NCBI GenBank assembly: GCA_964612065.1
Contig: CAZTCD010000048.1
Coordinates: forward strand, 1 to 31,169
Source of the DNA: JAKFYM01 sp964612065
GTDB taxonomy: Bacteria > Bdellovibrionota > UBA1018 > CAIPTA01
Reading direction: 5' to 3'
DNA: 31,169 nucleotides
Under the pieces are notes generated by a model. It had not been told where the DNA came from. It saw only the letters and a program-made list of their open reading frames with translations, and did no database searches. Made by a program: the position numbers and the translations under genes. Of this stretch, positions 7,859-16,239 are shown piece by piece. Position 1 is the first letter of the stretch; the number at the start of each line of letters is the position of its first letter.

Positions 7859-8989
7859 CTAAGGCCGCACCTTATAGGGCACCATCATCTTCCATTTTTC
7901 CCGGTACTTGCGCCTCACCACCTCGAAGATCGTGAGCTCTTCCATCTCCTCTTTCTCAGGTTCGGGCTGCTGGAAGAGCGGGTCACCGGAAAGAGGCGTG
8001 AGGGCCGTAGGATCGAAATCATTCTTGGTAGCCAGCTCGCCCGAATGAGCGCCGAGGATCTCATCGTTTTCGTTTTTCTCCGCGAACGCTTTTTTGGCGG
8101 CCTCCCGCAGGCTCTGTTTCTTGGCAGGTTTTGCCACTGTCTTTTTTCTGCCCGCCTTGAGATTCATTTCGAACTTCAGCCTCTCGGCGTCTTTCAAAAG
8201 CTCGTCGGCCTTTTCCTCCCCGAGTTTTTCCACGAGCGCGTCCCGAAACTCGCTCATGTCTACCCCTTTGGAAAGCATGGCCCGCAGCATATCTTCGCCG
8301 GGTTTCCCGAAGGCAGCCTCGAAGCGGTCGAACACCTGCTTGCTCCGATCATTCATGCCAAGACCCTCGTGAAAAAGATCTCCGCTGATGCCCTCATTGC
8401 CCGAACGCCGCCCCATCTCCTCGGCCGCTTTCGCGAGATCGATTCCTTTTCCGATCTCTTGCTGGCAACGCTCCAAGCCCGCCGCTCCGGCCTCCTGGTT
8501 TTCCGTGGCGTTTACGGCGGCGTCCATGCAGTTCACTGCGCCGAGGGTAATCGCCTGTTTGGCAGAATCCTCGAGAAGCTCTTTCTGGGCGTCGAGATAT
8601 TTTTTCTGCTCGGAATCGGTAGTGTCCGTGGCGGTAGACGTGCGGGTGTCTGGTTGAGTGTAGGTATGGGTATTTGTATAAGTGCTCGTGCTGGTCTGGG
8701 TTTGAGTCTGGGACTGGGTTTGGGTCTGGGTCTGAGTCTGAGTCTGAGTCTGGGTCTGAGTTCCAGTATCCGTATTCGTATCCTGATCCGTCTGTTGGCC
8801 CTGAGCCCCACCACAGCAAGACATAAAGCAAGACAGGGGAGCCGCATATTGCACGTTACCTAGCGTTCCGCTTACAGCGTACCGAACAAAAGCCCCTCCA
8901 CCTATATTGGTTGTGGCTAGCGATTCACACCCGTTCTGGGTTTCACCATTGCAGCTAGGAGGGCACTTGCATACTCGCCGAGCTGGCAT
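7859..8989 (-). CDS. Unknown protein with Gln-Thr repeat tract (main reading frame of a frameshifted secreted protein)
   Basis: 376 aa in this frame, function not recognised. Order: a Cys-rich N-terminal part (CKCPPSCNGETQNGC, then SCFMSCCGG), a low-complexity stretch of alternating Gln-Thr then Thr-rich residues (about 66-125, DNA about 8610-8790), and a charged, helix-rich C-terminal part of about 250 residues ending in a basic segment. The Cys-rich start without a signal peptide looks incomplete. Five codons upstream of the ATG there is an in-frame TAG, while a neighbouring frame directly upstream (start 9120) encodes a good signal peptide. The real product is therefore probably about 420 aa and exported, with one base lost near 8997. 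No ribosome site is visible before the ATG at 8989. No homology to a known family could be judged by eye. Confidence 0.6.
   Translation of the reverse strand: MPARRVCKCPPSCNGETQNGCESLATTNIGGGAFVRYAVSGTLGNVQYAAPLSCFMSCCGGAQGQQTDQDTNTDTGTQTQTQTQTQTQTQTQSQTQTQTSTSTYTNTHTYTQPDTRTSTATDTTDSEQKKYLDAQKELLEDSAKQAITLGAVNCMDAAVNATENQEAGAAGLERCQQEIGKGIDLAKAAEEMGRRSGNEGISGDLFHEGLGMNDRSKQVFDRFEAAFGKPGEDMLRAMLSKGVDMSEFRDALVEKLGEEKADELLKDAERLKFEMNLKAGRKKTVAKPAKKQSLREAAKKAFAEKNENDEILGAHSGELATKNDFDPTALTPLSGDPLFQQPEPEKEEMEELTIFEVVRRKYREKWKMMVPYKVRP
8690..8762 (-). repeat. Hexanucleotide repeat tract CAGACY encoding Gln-Thr
   Basis: On the minus strand the tract reads as imperfect tandem copies of CAGACC/CAGACT/CAAACC, about a dozen units, which encode alternating Gln and Thr. 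Units are 6 bases, so copy-number changes would lengthen or shorten the protein without breaking the frame. The complementary plus strand is G-rich and contains four GGG runs at 8710-8730. Confidence 0.8.
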
Positions 8990-9120
8990 CCAATCACCAG
9001 ACTACAGGGAGCAGAAGCCTGAACAGATTCAGTTCTGCATCCCATCGCTCCAAAGGAATGAAAAGGAAAGGAAATGAGCGAGAAAAGGGAAAAAGCCAAT
9101 AACCGCACGCCGAACCGCAT
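8917..9120 (-). pseudogene. Signal-peptide-encoding 5' segment, out of frame with the Gln-Thr repeat protein
   Basis: This 67-aa frame begins MRFGVRLLAFSLFSLISF, then PFHSFGA, a typical export signal, followed by a Cys-containing stretch (GCRTESVQASAPCSLVIGC). It then loses protein-like character and stops at 8917. The following gene is in the frame one base away. If the GG at 8997-8998 (minus-strand context CTGGTGATTGG) were GGG, the two would join as ...APCSLGDWMPARRVCKC.... The join is either a sequence error, a recent inactivating deletion, or less likely programmed frameshifting, since no classical slippery heptamer is visible. Confidence 0.55.
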
Positions 9121-9156
9121 ACCAACAGTATGCGCGATAGCCCCAGGCTTTCCAAT

Positions 9157-10932
9157 CTAGTTCGTGGAAACGCCAGAAGGTAGGCGGGCTTGGTTGCCCC
9201 CGCACTTCAATCCCCTCTCCAGCTCCCCACCGATCATCCCTACGGGCAGCATTCCGAGACTCAGCACGCCGTCGTGGAAGCAGCGATCGTTATATTTTTT
9301 TCCGAGATGAGAGCGCAAGCGAGCTCTCGTCTTCGCCATCTTCACATGGCCGTAAAAATAGGAGGGAGCCTGGCCCGGGTTGTCGAACTGGAAGCGCCGA
9401 AGCTCGAGGCCGGCCAAGCGCTTCGAGAGACCGAGCTCGCTCGTAAGAAGCCGTGTAACCTCTCGGGGAGCGATCTTTCCGAGCTGCAATTCAGGGTCGA
9501 GAAAAGCGCGGGCAATCCGGATTAGGCGCATCTGCAGCGCCACAAGCTGCGCCGGCTTGGGCAGATGAGGATACACCAGCTCTTCTGCGTAAAGGCCCCA
9601 GCCCTCCACGTTCGCGTTGTTGAAAGCGTAGCGGGCGCGGATCACGGAGGTGCCATGGTCGAGCATGGTGGAGAACTGCAAATCATGCCCGGGCCGTCCT
9701 TCATGGGCAGTGAGCACCAGAGCCGCCGCCTCATAGGAAAAATCATCGATCACGGCTTGGCCGCTGCCGAAGCTTGGCACCACGAATTCCGGGCGCTGGC
9801 CCGTGTTTCCGAGAAGCGGAGGCTCGCGCAAATGCGGCACGGGATTCGCCAGGCTCTCGGCCTCACCCGCCACGCGGATGCGTAAAGGGGAAAGCGGAAG
9901 GCTTACGATCTGCTCCTTGCGCACGATCTCTTCGAGGGTTTTATTCGCCTTCTCGAACAGAGCCTTCACCTCTTCGGGCTTCGTGATCTGCCGTTTCTTG
10001 AGGTGGGCAATCACGGCAGCAGGCTCCGTGTTCGGTTTCAAGCCCTCGAGCTTCGCCACTTCTTTGGCCACTTTCCTGAAGTCGCGGAAGAGCTCTCGGT
10101 ATTCTTTTCGCGCGCTTTGGATCAGGCCCTCAGGCGATTCCTCGATCCCCTTCATACGAAGGAGATGAGCATAAATCTCCTTGGGCAGGCGGAAGCTCGT
10201 TCTCGCCTTCACCAACAAGTGGGAGCGGAGGTAATCGTCGTATGCTTCGCTCTGCGCTTTAAACTTTTCGAAATCCTGCTCCCAACCTTTCAGCCCGCTA
10301 TGATCGAGGAGGCCCTTCACCCCATTCACGTACTCACCGCTTTCGGCCAGATACTGCTCGATCTCGGCCTTCAAGGGAGGAAGCTGCTTTTTCTGGAAGC
10401 GAAGCTCATCCGCCATCGTGCGATTGCGGAAAGCTCCGAGCAGAGAGGCAGAACTATCTTTTCCATTCACATACAGATGAAATCGCTCTACGGCCTTGGC
10501 GCGGCGGGAGAGATCCTGCTGATCGTTCAGGAGATTGAACAGGCTTTCAAACACAAAGCGGGAGCCGGGAAGAAAACTGATCACGCCGTGCTTTTCCTCG
10601 AGCCTGATCTCTTCCAAGCGGCGGCTCAGATGGTCGCGCAGGATACGAAGATCGAGCTGAAGTTTCTTGTCCTTGGCAGAGGCGAGATGGGTGCTGATCT
10701 TTTTCCTCCAGTCCCGGAGAAAGGCGGATTCTCTTTCGTTCTGATTCTTCTCCATGCGAAGGGCTTGCCCGTCGAATTCGCGATACCCCATCGCAGAGGC
10801 ACGCTCGGGAAAAAGCTCCGCATCGGCGAGAGCGTATTCCCGGGCGATCGCATTGGACTTTTCGATCCAGGCCGAATCGGCGGAAGCGAGAGAAGGAAGA
10901 AGAATGAGAGAAAGAGCGATCCGAAGGAACAT
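9157..10932 (-). CDS. Secreted DUF885-family putative metallopeptidase
   Basis: 591 aa from the ATG at 10932. A GTG at 10965 would add 11 residues but has no ribosome site, whereas the ATG gives a clean signal peptide (MFLRIALSLILLPSLASA, cleavage before DSAW). The DUF885 hallmarks are HEGRPGHDLQF (near residue 410, a variant HExxxGH metal site) and NVEGWGLYAEELVYP shortly after, with a helical C-terminus (ALQMRLIRIARAFLDPELQLG). Family members are predicted zinc-dependent peptidases or hydrolases of exported or periplasmic location; the substrate is unknown. It follows proC on the same strand with a gap of about 55 bases. Confidence 0.85.
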   Translation of the reverse strand: MFLRIALSLILLPSLASADSAWIEKSNAIAREYALADAELFPERASAMGYREFDGQALRMEKNQNERESAFLRDWRKKISTHLASAKDKKLQLDLRILRDHLSRRLEEIRLEEKHGVISFLPGSRFVFESLFNLLNDQQDLSRRAKAVERFHLYVNGKDSSASLLGAFRNRTMADELRFQKKQLPPLKAEIEQYLAESGEYVNGVKGLLDHSGLKGWEQDFEKFKAQSEAYDDYLRSHLLVKARTSFRLPKEIYAHLLRMKGIEESPEGLIQSARKEYRELFRDFRKVAKEVAKLEGLKPNTEPAAVIAHLKKRQITKPEEVKALFEKANKTLEEIVRKEQIVSLPLSPLRIRVAGEAESLANPVPHLREPPLLGNTGQRPEFVVPSFGSGQAVIDDFSYEAAALVLTAHEGRPGHDLQFSTMLDHGTSVIRARYAFNNANVEGWGLYAEELVYPHLPKPAQLVALQMRLIRIARAFLDPELQLGKIAPREVTRLLTSELGLSKRLAGLELRRFQFDNPGQAPSYFYGHVKMAKTRARLRSHLGKKYNDRCFHDGVLSLGMLPVGMIGGELERGLKCGGNQARLPSGVSTN

Positions 10933-10987
10933 CTGCTTCAAATACCAGCGCACAGAGCAGCGCACGAGCCGCGGCGCACAAAACCAA

Positions 10988-11797
10988 CTAAATCAGGGAT
11001 GCGCTTTTCTTGGCGGCGGCCAGCACGCCTTTGATGAGGGTCACGCGCAATTTTCCGTCTTCGAGCGCCATCAGCCCATCCACCGTGCAACCGGCCGGGG
11101 TGGTTACTTCGTCCTTCATCGCCGCAGGATGCTCTCCCCTTTCCAGCACCATTTTGGCGGCGCCCAACAAGGTTTGAGCGGCAAGAAGGGTGGAGGTTTT
11201 GCGGTGGATCCCGAGCTTCACTCCCGCTTCCGAAAGAGCCTCGATGATCAGGAACACATAAGCGGGCCCGCAACCGGAAAGGCCGGTGGCGGCGTCCATA
11301 TAGTTTTCTTCGAGACGAGCCACCTTCCCCACCGTGGAAAAAATCTCTTCCGCTTTCCGCACTTCGCTTTCCGGCAGGCCCTTGGGTGCGCAAAGCACGG
11401 TAATACCTTCTGAAACAACGGCCGGAGTGTTCGGCATGGAACGAAGCACTCCGCACTTCCCTCCGCTCCAGGCACGAAGCTTCTCGAGCGTCACCGCCGC
11501 GCAGATCGAAATCAGAAGCTTGTTCTTGCCAAGCCCGGCCTTGACCGCGCTCAGCACCTCCTCCGCCTGATGCGGCTTCACCGCCAGCACAATGATATCC
11601 GCGCGCTTCACCACTTCGGCATTGTCGGTGAAGCATTCGATTCCGTAGCGGCTTTCGATGGAGGCCGCGCTTTCCGTGCTGCGGGTGGAACCCACGATTT
11701 TATACCTTTTTGCCAGAGCCGAGCTCTGCAGCCCTTTGATCAGGCTTTCGCCCATAGTGCCCACTCCCAGAATCCCGATCGTGCTTGCAGCGCTCAT
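10988..11797 (-). CDS. proC: Pyrroline-5-carboxylate reductase
   Basis: 269 aa, the normal length. It reduces 1-pyrroline-5-carboxylate to proline with NAD(P)H, the last step of proline synthesis. The N-terminal Rossmann motif is IGILGVGTMGESLIKGL. AVKPHQAEEVL and the family signature SGCGPAYVFLIIEALSEAGVKLGI lie in the middle and C-terminal half, followed by the TTPAGCTVDGL segment typical of ProC. The start at 11797 is 59 bases from the divergent lipoprotein gene, so the two share a short promoter region. Confidence 0.95.
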   Translation of the reverse strand: MSAASTIGILGVGTMGESLIKGLQSSALAKRYKIVGSTRSTESAASIESRYGIECFTDNAEVVKRADIIVLAVKPHQAEEVLSAVKAGLGKNKLLISICAAVTLEKLRAWSGGKCGVLRSMPNTPAVVSEGITVLCAPKGLPESEVRKAEEIFSTVGKVARLEENYMDAATGLSGCGPAYVFLIIEALSEAGVKLGIHRKTSTLLAAQTLLGAAKMVLERGEHPAAMKDEVTTPAGCTVDGLMALEDGKLRVTLIKGVLAAAKKSASLI

Positions 11798-11856
11798 GCC
11801 CTAAAGGCTCTCATCGGGCTGTTATTTTCGCAAGGCGTGGGAGATGATGACCGACG

Positions 11857-12465
11857 ATGAAAAAATGCATACTCGTATTGGTTCTAATTCTCGCTGGCTG
11901 TGCCTCCCCGCCTAGATTTCGGAAGGCCGAGCAGGAAAACGAAGCAGGCTATAGAGTAAAAAGCACAGAACGGAATGAGGTATTCGAGGTAACGGCCCTT
12001 GTTCCCGGTTTATCGGAAAAGCAAAGGCTCGATTATCTTACCCGGGCCGTGGGTGAGGAATGCCTCGCCCGCTCCTATCTGTTTTTCGACCTCGGCCCTC
12101 TCGGCCCCTCTACGGTGAGAGGCTTTTGTTTCAAGGAAAACCGCACCCCTTCCCTCGGAGTGAAGTTCGATCTCGCGGCCGGCCTGGGAAAGAAGCCCGT
12201 GCTCAAGGTGCAGGAAACGGAATTGAATTTTCACAGCCCTCTGCACGCGCGTGACGTGATCAAAAAACTGGGAGGCAAAGAGGTAGACACCATCGGCGGC
12301 CTCAAGAGCGAGATCCTTCAGCTGGCCTCCAAAGACCACAGAAACGTGGGCGTGCTGGTGGAGAGATCAGAGATCGAGCTGAGACTGGAGGCCACGATCC
12401 GGGACGTGAAAAACAAGCTCTACGACCCCATCATGCTCGAGGAAATCCGCCGAAGCGTTCCCTAG
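11857..12465 (+). CDS. Lipoprotein with PDZ-like C-terminal domain
   Basis: 202 aa. The N-terminus MKKCILVLVLILAGCASPP is a lipoprotein signal with lipobox LAGC; Cys15 would be the lipidated residue. The middle part is unrecognised and has two further cysteines (EECLARS and GFCFKEN). The last 80 residues look like a PDZ fold: the HARDVIKKLGGKEVDTIGGL segment matches the usual 'DVI...NG..V....L' pattern and is followed by a hydrophobic strand (NVGVLVERS). A role as an envelope adaptor or protease cofactor is a guess. It is divergent from proC and converges with the RimK-type gene, whose stop is 3 bases away. Confidence 0.8.
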   Translation: MKKCILVLVLILAGCASPPRFRKAEQENEAGYRVKSTERNEVFEVTALVPGLSEKQRLDYLTRAVGEECLARSYLFFDLGPLGPSTVRGFCFKENRTPSLGVKFDLAAGLGKKPVLKVQETELNFHSPLHARDVIKKLGGKEVDTIGGLKSEILQLASKDHRNVGVLVERSEIELRLEATIRDVKNKLYDPIMLEEIRRSVP

Positions 12466-12468
12466 CAC

Positions 12469-13377
12469 CTAGCGCGCTCTGCGCCCTTTTCTTTTTCCCG
12501 CCGCGTGCTTTCGCTGCGCCATCCGGATCATCTCGGCGGCCACATTGATCCGCGTGGCCTTTTCAAGCTCCTGAAATCCCGGCGAGGAATTCACCTCGAG
12601 CAGCACAGGGCCACGGCTGGTTTCGAGCACGTCTACACCGGCAATTTCGAGATTCACCGCCTTTGCGGCAGCCAGCGCGGCCTGCTCATAACGCTTGGGC
12701 AGCCGAACCACCCGCTCGCCGAATCCCCCGCGGTGCACGTTGGCGCGGAACTCGCCGCTCTTCGCCCGCCGCCTCATCGCCGCCACCACTTTTCCTCCCA
12801 CCACAAGAATGCGCATATCGGCGCCCGAGGCTTCTTTCACGTATTCCTGCAGGATGAGGTCTTTGTCAAAATCCAGAAGAGTAGCCATCACGCTTTCCAC
12901 GGAAGAGCGATCCGTGCCCAGCATCACTCCGATTCCCTGGGCTCCCGAGAGCAATTTCATCACCATCGGGAACTGGCCGATCCGCCGGTAGGCAAGAGGA
13001 ACATCGGAAAGAGAGCGGCTCATCACCGAATGCGGCACCGGCACGCCTTTAATGGAGCAGATCTGCAGTGCTCGCATTTTGTTGCGTGAATTGAGGATGG
13101 CTTCCGAGCTGTTTACCACCGTAACACCCATGCATTCGAAATGCCGCACTACCAGCAGGCCGTATTCGGTGATCGAAGTGCCGATCCGCGGGAGCACTAC
13201 ATCCACGCCCTCGAGCTTTTTGCCGTACACATAGATCTCCGGGCCGTTGGGGCCCACGATGAGCTGGCAACGGAGCGGATTGATCACCAGACACTCGATC
13301 TTTTTCTTCTGGGCTTCGAGCACCAGGCGGCGGGTGGAATGTAGATTGCGGGATCTGGACAGGATCACGAGACGCAT
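12469..13377 (-). CDS. rimK: RimK-type alpha-L-glutamate ligase (ATP-grasp)
   Basis: 302 aa, same length as E. coli RimK, which adds glutamates to the C-terminus of ribosomal protein S6. The N-terminus MRLVILSRSRNLHSTRRLVL matches RimK closely. The ATP-grasp domain shows VLPRIGTSITEYG, a KLLSGAQGIGVMLG lysine/glycine loop, LQEYVKEASGADMRILVVGG and the metal/ATP site VLLEVNSSPGFQELEKAT. There is no obvious ribosome site before the ATG. Its position next to hpf and rpoN fits a theme of ribosome modification in slow growth, but its substrate could also be another protein or cofactor tail, as in other RimK relatives. Confidence 0.88.
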   Translation of the reverse strand: MRLVILSRSRNLHSTRRLVLEAQKKKIECLVINPLRCQLIVGPNGPEIYVYGKKLEGVDVVLPRIGTSITEYGLLVVRHFECMGVTVVNSSEAILNSRNKMRALQICSIKGVPVPHSVMSRSLSDVPLAYRRIGQFPMVMKLLSGAQGIGVMLGTDRSSVESVMATLLDFDKDLILQEYVKEASGADMRILVVGGKVVAAMRRRAKSGEFRANVHRGGFGERVVRLPKRYEQAALAAAKAVNLEIAGVDVLETSRGPVLLEVNSSPGFQELEKATRINVAAEMIRMAQRKHAAGKRKGRRAR

Positions 13378-13420
13378 GTGATTAGGATACTGAAGGCTGG
13401 GGGATTTGCACGCCGGAGAA

Positions 13421-13446
13421 AAGAAAAAGGCGGGGGAAGCCCGCCT
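13421..13446 (-). terminator. Intrinsic terminator after hpf
   Basis: The arms AGGCGGG (13428-13434) and CCCGCCT (13440-13446) form a 7-bp GC-rich stem with a 5-base loop. On the minus strand the stem is followed at once by TTTTTCTTTT. It lies about 30 bases past the hpf stop and closes the large minus-strand envelope/rpoN operon. Confidence 0.85.
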
Positions 13447-13476
13447 GATCTCCAGTAGCGATGGATGCCGCGCGGC

Positions 13477-13827
13477 CTATTCCTCGCCCTCCGTGGGCAA
13501 GCCGCCGTTCTCCATCTTGCGCACAGGAGTCACGTTGTGGTGGTCCTGCACGATCTCCCGGTGCTTGTTGAGCTGGCGCTCCACCTTGTCCACGGCCTCT
13601 TCGATCGCGGTAAGGATGTTATGGTGACGGCTCTTGCCGATCTGATCCACGTTATTGGCGGTTACGTGAAGGTGCGCCTCGTGCTCATCCTGCTCATATA
13701 CGATGTTCCAGCGGGCGTGAAAATGGCCGCTTACATAGCGTTCGAGCTTGGATGTTTTGTCTTCCAGAAACTCTTTGATTTCCGTTCCCTTGGCGTGGGT
13801 GTTTTTGAGCACGTATTCCATTTGCAT
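13477..13827 (-). CDS. hpf: Ribosome hibernation-promoting factor (short type)
   Basis: 116 aa, sigma-54 modulation / S30EA family. It binds the 30S A/P-site region and promotes inactive ribosome dimers in stationary phase. Visible are an N-terminal beta strand (MQMEYVLKNTHAKGTEIKEF), the helix DKTSKLERYV, AHLHVTANN, and the basic/acidic C-terminal helix DKVERQLNKHRE. It lacks the extra C-terminal domain of long HPF. It has GGAGAAGCC before the ATG and lies directly downstream of rpoN, as in many proteobacteria. A strong terminator follows. Confidence 0.93.
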   Translation of the reverse strand: MQMEYVLKNTHAKGTEIKEFLEDKTSKLERYVSGHFHARWNIVYEQDEHEAHLHVTANNVDQIGKSRHHNILTAIEEAVDKVERQLNKHREIVQDHHNVTPVRKMENGGLPTEGEE

Positions 13828-13908
13828 AGGCTTCTCCTTTTCGTATTCGGCTGATTTGGTATCGCACTAGCGTTAACGAAAACGTGCCACCGAATCACCC
13901 GGACACCA

Positions 13909-15426
13909 TCAGAACAGTTTCTTGCGTCGAGCAGAACTCAAGATGTTCATGCTCTCCCGGTATTTCGCCACCGTACGGCGCGCAATCTCAATACCATCGT
14001 CCTGGAGCAGCTCCACGAGCTTTTGATCGCTGAGAGGACGCTTGCTGTCCTCTTTGGCGATCAAGCTGCGGATCTTCTCCTTCACGCTTTCGCTAGCCAC
14101 ATCCCCCGAGCCATCGCCCGAGGAGATCCCGCTATTGAAGAAATATTTTAACTCAAAAGTGCCCACGGGGGTGTGCACATATTTATTGGTTGTCACGCGG
14201 GAGATAGTGCTCTCGTGCACCCCGATATCGCTCGCAACCTCGCGCAATACCATGGGTTTCAGGTAGTGCACGCCCTTATCAAAGAAATCGCGCTGGTGTT
14301 TCACGATGGATTCCATCACGCGATAAATCGTTTTCTGACGATTATGGATGGACTTAATCAGCCATACTGCTGCGCGCAATTTGTCCTGAAGGTAATCCTT
14401 GGTGAGCTTGGGATCGCCCTTGCCGTGCACTTTGGCCTCGGCCTTGGCCTGTATCAGGATCTTTTTGTAGTAGGCGCTCACCCGGAGCTTGGGCATTCCG
14501 TCTTCGTTCAACTGGATCGCGAAGTCGTCGGCGATTTTGTAAACATACACATCGGGCACGATATAATGGGTGTCGGTGCCGCCGCCGAAGGAGCGGCCCG
14601 GCTTGGGATCGAACTCTTCCTTGATCTGGCGGGCGGCCTCTTTCACATCCTCTTCAGGCGCGCCCGTGGCTTTGGTAACGGCCGCGATATTGCGCTTCTC
14701 GAGATCTTCCAGGTGGTTCTCGATGATCTTCATCACGAGATGGTCTTTGTCGAAAAGCACTCTCGCCTGCACGAGCAGGCATTCGCGCACATCGCGCGCG
14801 CAAACGCCGATCGGATCGAACTTCTGGATGATCTTGAGCACCTCTTCGGCGTCTTCGAAGTCGAAATTGAGCTCGCGGGAGATATCTTCCAGGGAACCGA
14901 TGAAGAAGCCGTCCTCGTTGAGGTTGCCTACGATCATCTTGGCGAGCACTCGCTCTTCTTCCGTGAGATCGCTCATCGAGATCTGCCACTCGAGATGGCC
15001 CACGAGATCCGTGGTGGACGCCACCATGTTTTCATAGTTGGGCAGCTCGTCGGGGATTTCGCGGGTGCTCGGGAGAGCGGGGCCGGAGGCGAAGTTCTCC
15101 ATATACTCTTCCCAGTCGATCTCGCCCTTGCCGTCTACGATTTTTTCTTCACCTTGAGGGGTCATGAGCTCTTCGCCCGTTTTCCCTTCGGCGGATTCGG
15201 ATTCCATCTTGCCCAGATCGTTCTGATCGCCCGAATCGCCCGAATCCTCTTCGTATTGATCGAGCTCGCCGAGCTCTTCGAGGCAGGGGTTCTCCACGAG
15301 CTCCTGGTTGATGAGCTCCTGCATCTCGAGGCGGTTCAGCTGCAGCAGCTTGATGGCTTGCTGGAGCTGAGGCGTCATCACCAGGTGCTGGCCAAGCTTT
15401 AAACTCTGTTTTATTTCGAACGCCAT
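13909..15426 (-). CDS. rpoN: RNA polymerase sigma-54 factor
   Basis: 505 aa from the ATG at 15426, which has AAGGG about 9 bases upstream. A TTG three codons earlier lacks a spaced ribosome site. Region I is the Gln/Leu-rich activator-interaction segment (QSLKLGQHLVMTPQLQQAIK, LLQLNRLEMQELI). Region II is acidic (about 50-100). The core-binding domain follows, then the helix-turn-helix (VASDIGVHESTISRVTTNKY) and the RpoN box ARRTVAKYRESM near the C-terminus, which reads the -24 element. It directs transcription that depends on enhancer-binding ATPases. Its order after lptB and before hpf matches the classical cluster. Confidence 0.97.
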   Translation of the reverse strand: MAFEIKQSLKLGQHLVMTPQLQQAIKLLQLNRLEMQELINQELVENPCLEELGELDQYEEDSGDSGDQNDLGKMESESAEGKTGEELMTPQGEEKIVDGKGEIDWEEYMENFASGPALPSTREIPDELPNYENMVASTTDLVGHLEWQISMSDLTEEERVLAKMIVGNLNEDGFFIGSLEDISRELNFDFEDAEEVLKIIQKFDPIGVCARDVRECLLVQARVLFDKDHLVMKIIENHLEDLEKRNIAAVTKATGAPEEDVKEAARQIKEEFDPKPGRSFGGGTDTHYIVPDVYVYKIADDFAIQLNEDGMPKLRVSAYYKKILIQAKAEAKVHGKGDPKLTKDYLQDKLRAAVWLIKSIHNRQKTIYRVMESIVKHQRDFFDKGVHYLKPMVLREVASDIGVHESTISRVTTNKYVHTPVGTFELKYFFNSGISSGDGSGDVASESVKEKIRSLIAKEDSKRPLSDQKLVELLQDDGIEIARRTVAKYRESMNILSSARRKKLF

Positions 15427-15464
15427 ATTGGACAACCCTTCGAGGTTTCGCTCTCCTCACCCCG

Positions 15465-16187
15465 TTAGAGGTGAAAATCCTGGCCGAGGTAGGAAGCCCG
15501 GGCTTTCTCGCTTTTTGCGATATCAGCCGGAAATCCTGATTCCTCGATCAAGCCCGAGATCAATATATAAGCTACATCACAAATTTTCAGGGTTTCGCGC
15601 ACATTATGATCGGTAATGAGAATTCCGACGCCTTTGTCGCGGAGCCCCGCAATCAACTTCTGAATATCAGCCACCGCGATCGGATCGATGCCCGCGAAAG
15701 GCTCGTCGAGCAGCAGAAAATCCGGTTTGAGTGCGAGCGCCCGGGCGATCTCCACCCGCCTTCTCTCGCCGCCCGAAAGCAGGGATCCGTGGGTTTCTGC
15801 CACGCGCTGGAGGTTAAATTCCTCAATCAGCTCCCGGGTTCGGTTTTCGCAATAGGAATCGGGATGCTCCTGCGCTTCCAGCACGGCATAGATATTCTGA
15901 TAAACGGTTAGGCGACGGAACACAGACGCTTCCTGCGGCAGATAGCCGAGGCCCGCACGCGCGCGCTCGTGCATGGAAAGAGAAGTAATATCTTTATCGT
16001 CGATCTTCACACTGCCCTCATCGGGATGCAGAAGGCCTACCACCATATAAAACGAAGTGGTTTTTCCGGCCCCGTTCGGGCCAAGCAATCCCACCACCTT
16101 GCCCTGAGGCACTTCAAAGCTCACCCCTCTCACGGCCAGGTGAGTTTTGAAGCTCTTTTTTAAATTATCGGCGCGCAAATATTTCAT
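15465..16187 (-). CDS. lptB: LPS export ABC transporter ATP-binding protein
   Basis: 240 aa, the usual LptB length. It is the cytoplasmic ATPase of the LptB2FG complex that extracts LPS from the inner membrane. Walker A is GLLGPNGAGKTTSFYM, the Q-loop region is GYLPQEASVFRRLTVYQNI, the signature is LLSGGERRRVEIARAL, Walker B is FLLLDEPFAGIDP and the H-loop is ILITDHNVRETL. The combination EASVFRRLTV...N and DHNVRETL is specific to LptB. It sits between the lptC/lptA fusion and rpoN in one minus-strand operon. Confidence 0.97.
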   Translation of the reverse strand: MKYLRADNLKKSFKTHLAVRGVSFEVPQGKVVGLLGPNGAGKTTSFYMVVGLLHPDEGSVKIDDKDITSLSMHERARAGLGYLPQEASVFRRLTVYQNIYAVLEAQEHPDSYCENRTRELIEEFNLQRVAETHGSLLSGGERRRVEIARALALKPDFLLLDEPFAGIDPIAVADIQKLIAGLRDKGVGILITDHNVRETLKICDVAYILISGLIEESGFPADIAKSEKARASYLGQDFHL

Positions 16188-16239
16188 TCTTACGCTTTCT
16201 CTCCGCTCTAAAAGAACAGAGCCTTTTCCTACCGTCTAA

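Noticed and set aside
7844..8863. A 339-aa plus-strand open frame opposite the repeat protein, ending in a Gly-Leu-Ser-Leu repeat
   Set aside because: The Gly-Leu repeat is only the complement of the CAGACY tract. The minus frame has Cys pairs and a signal peptide nearby and is the better gene.
14173..15402. A 409-aa plus-strand open frame opposite rpoN
   Set aside because: Antisense shadow of rpoN, with no recognisable domain or ribosome site.
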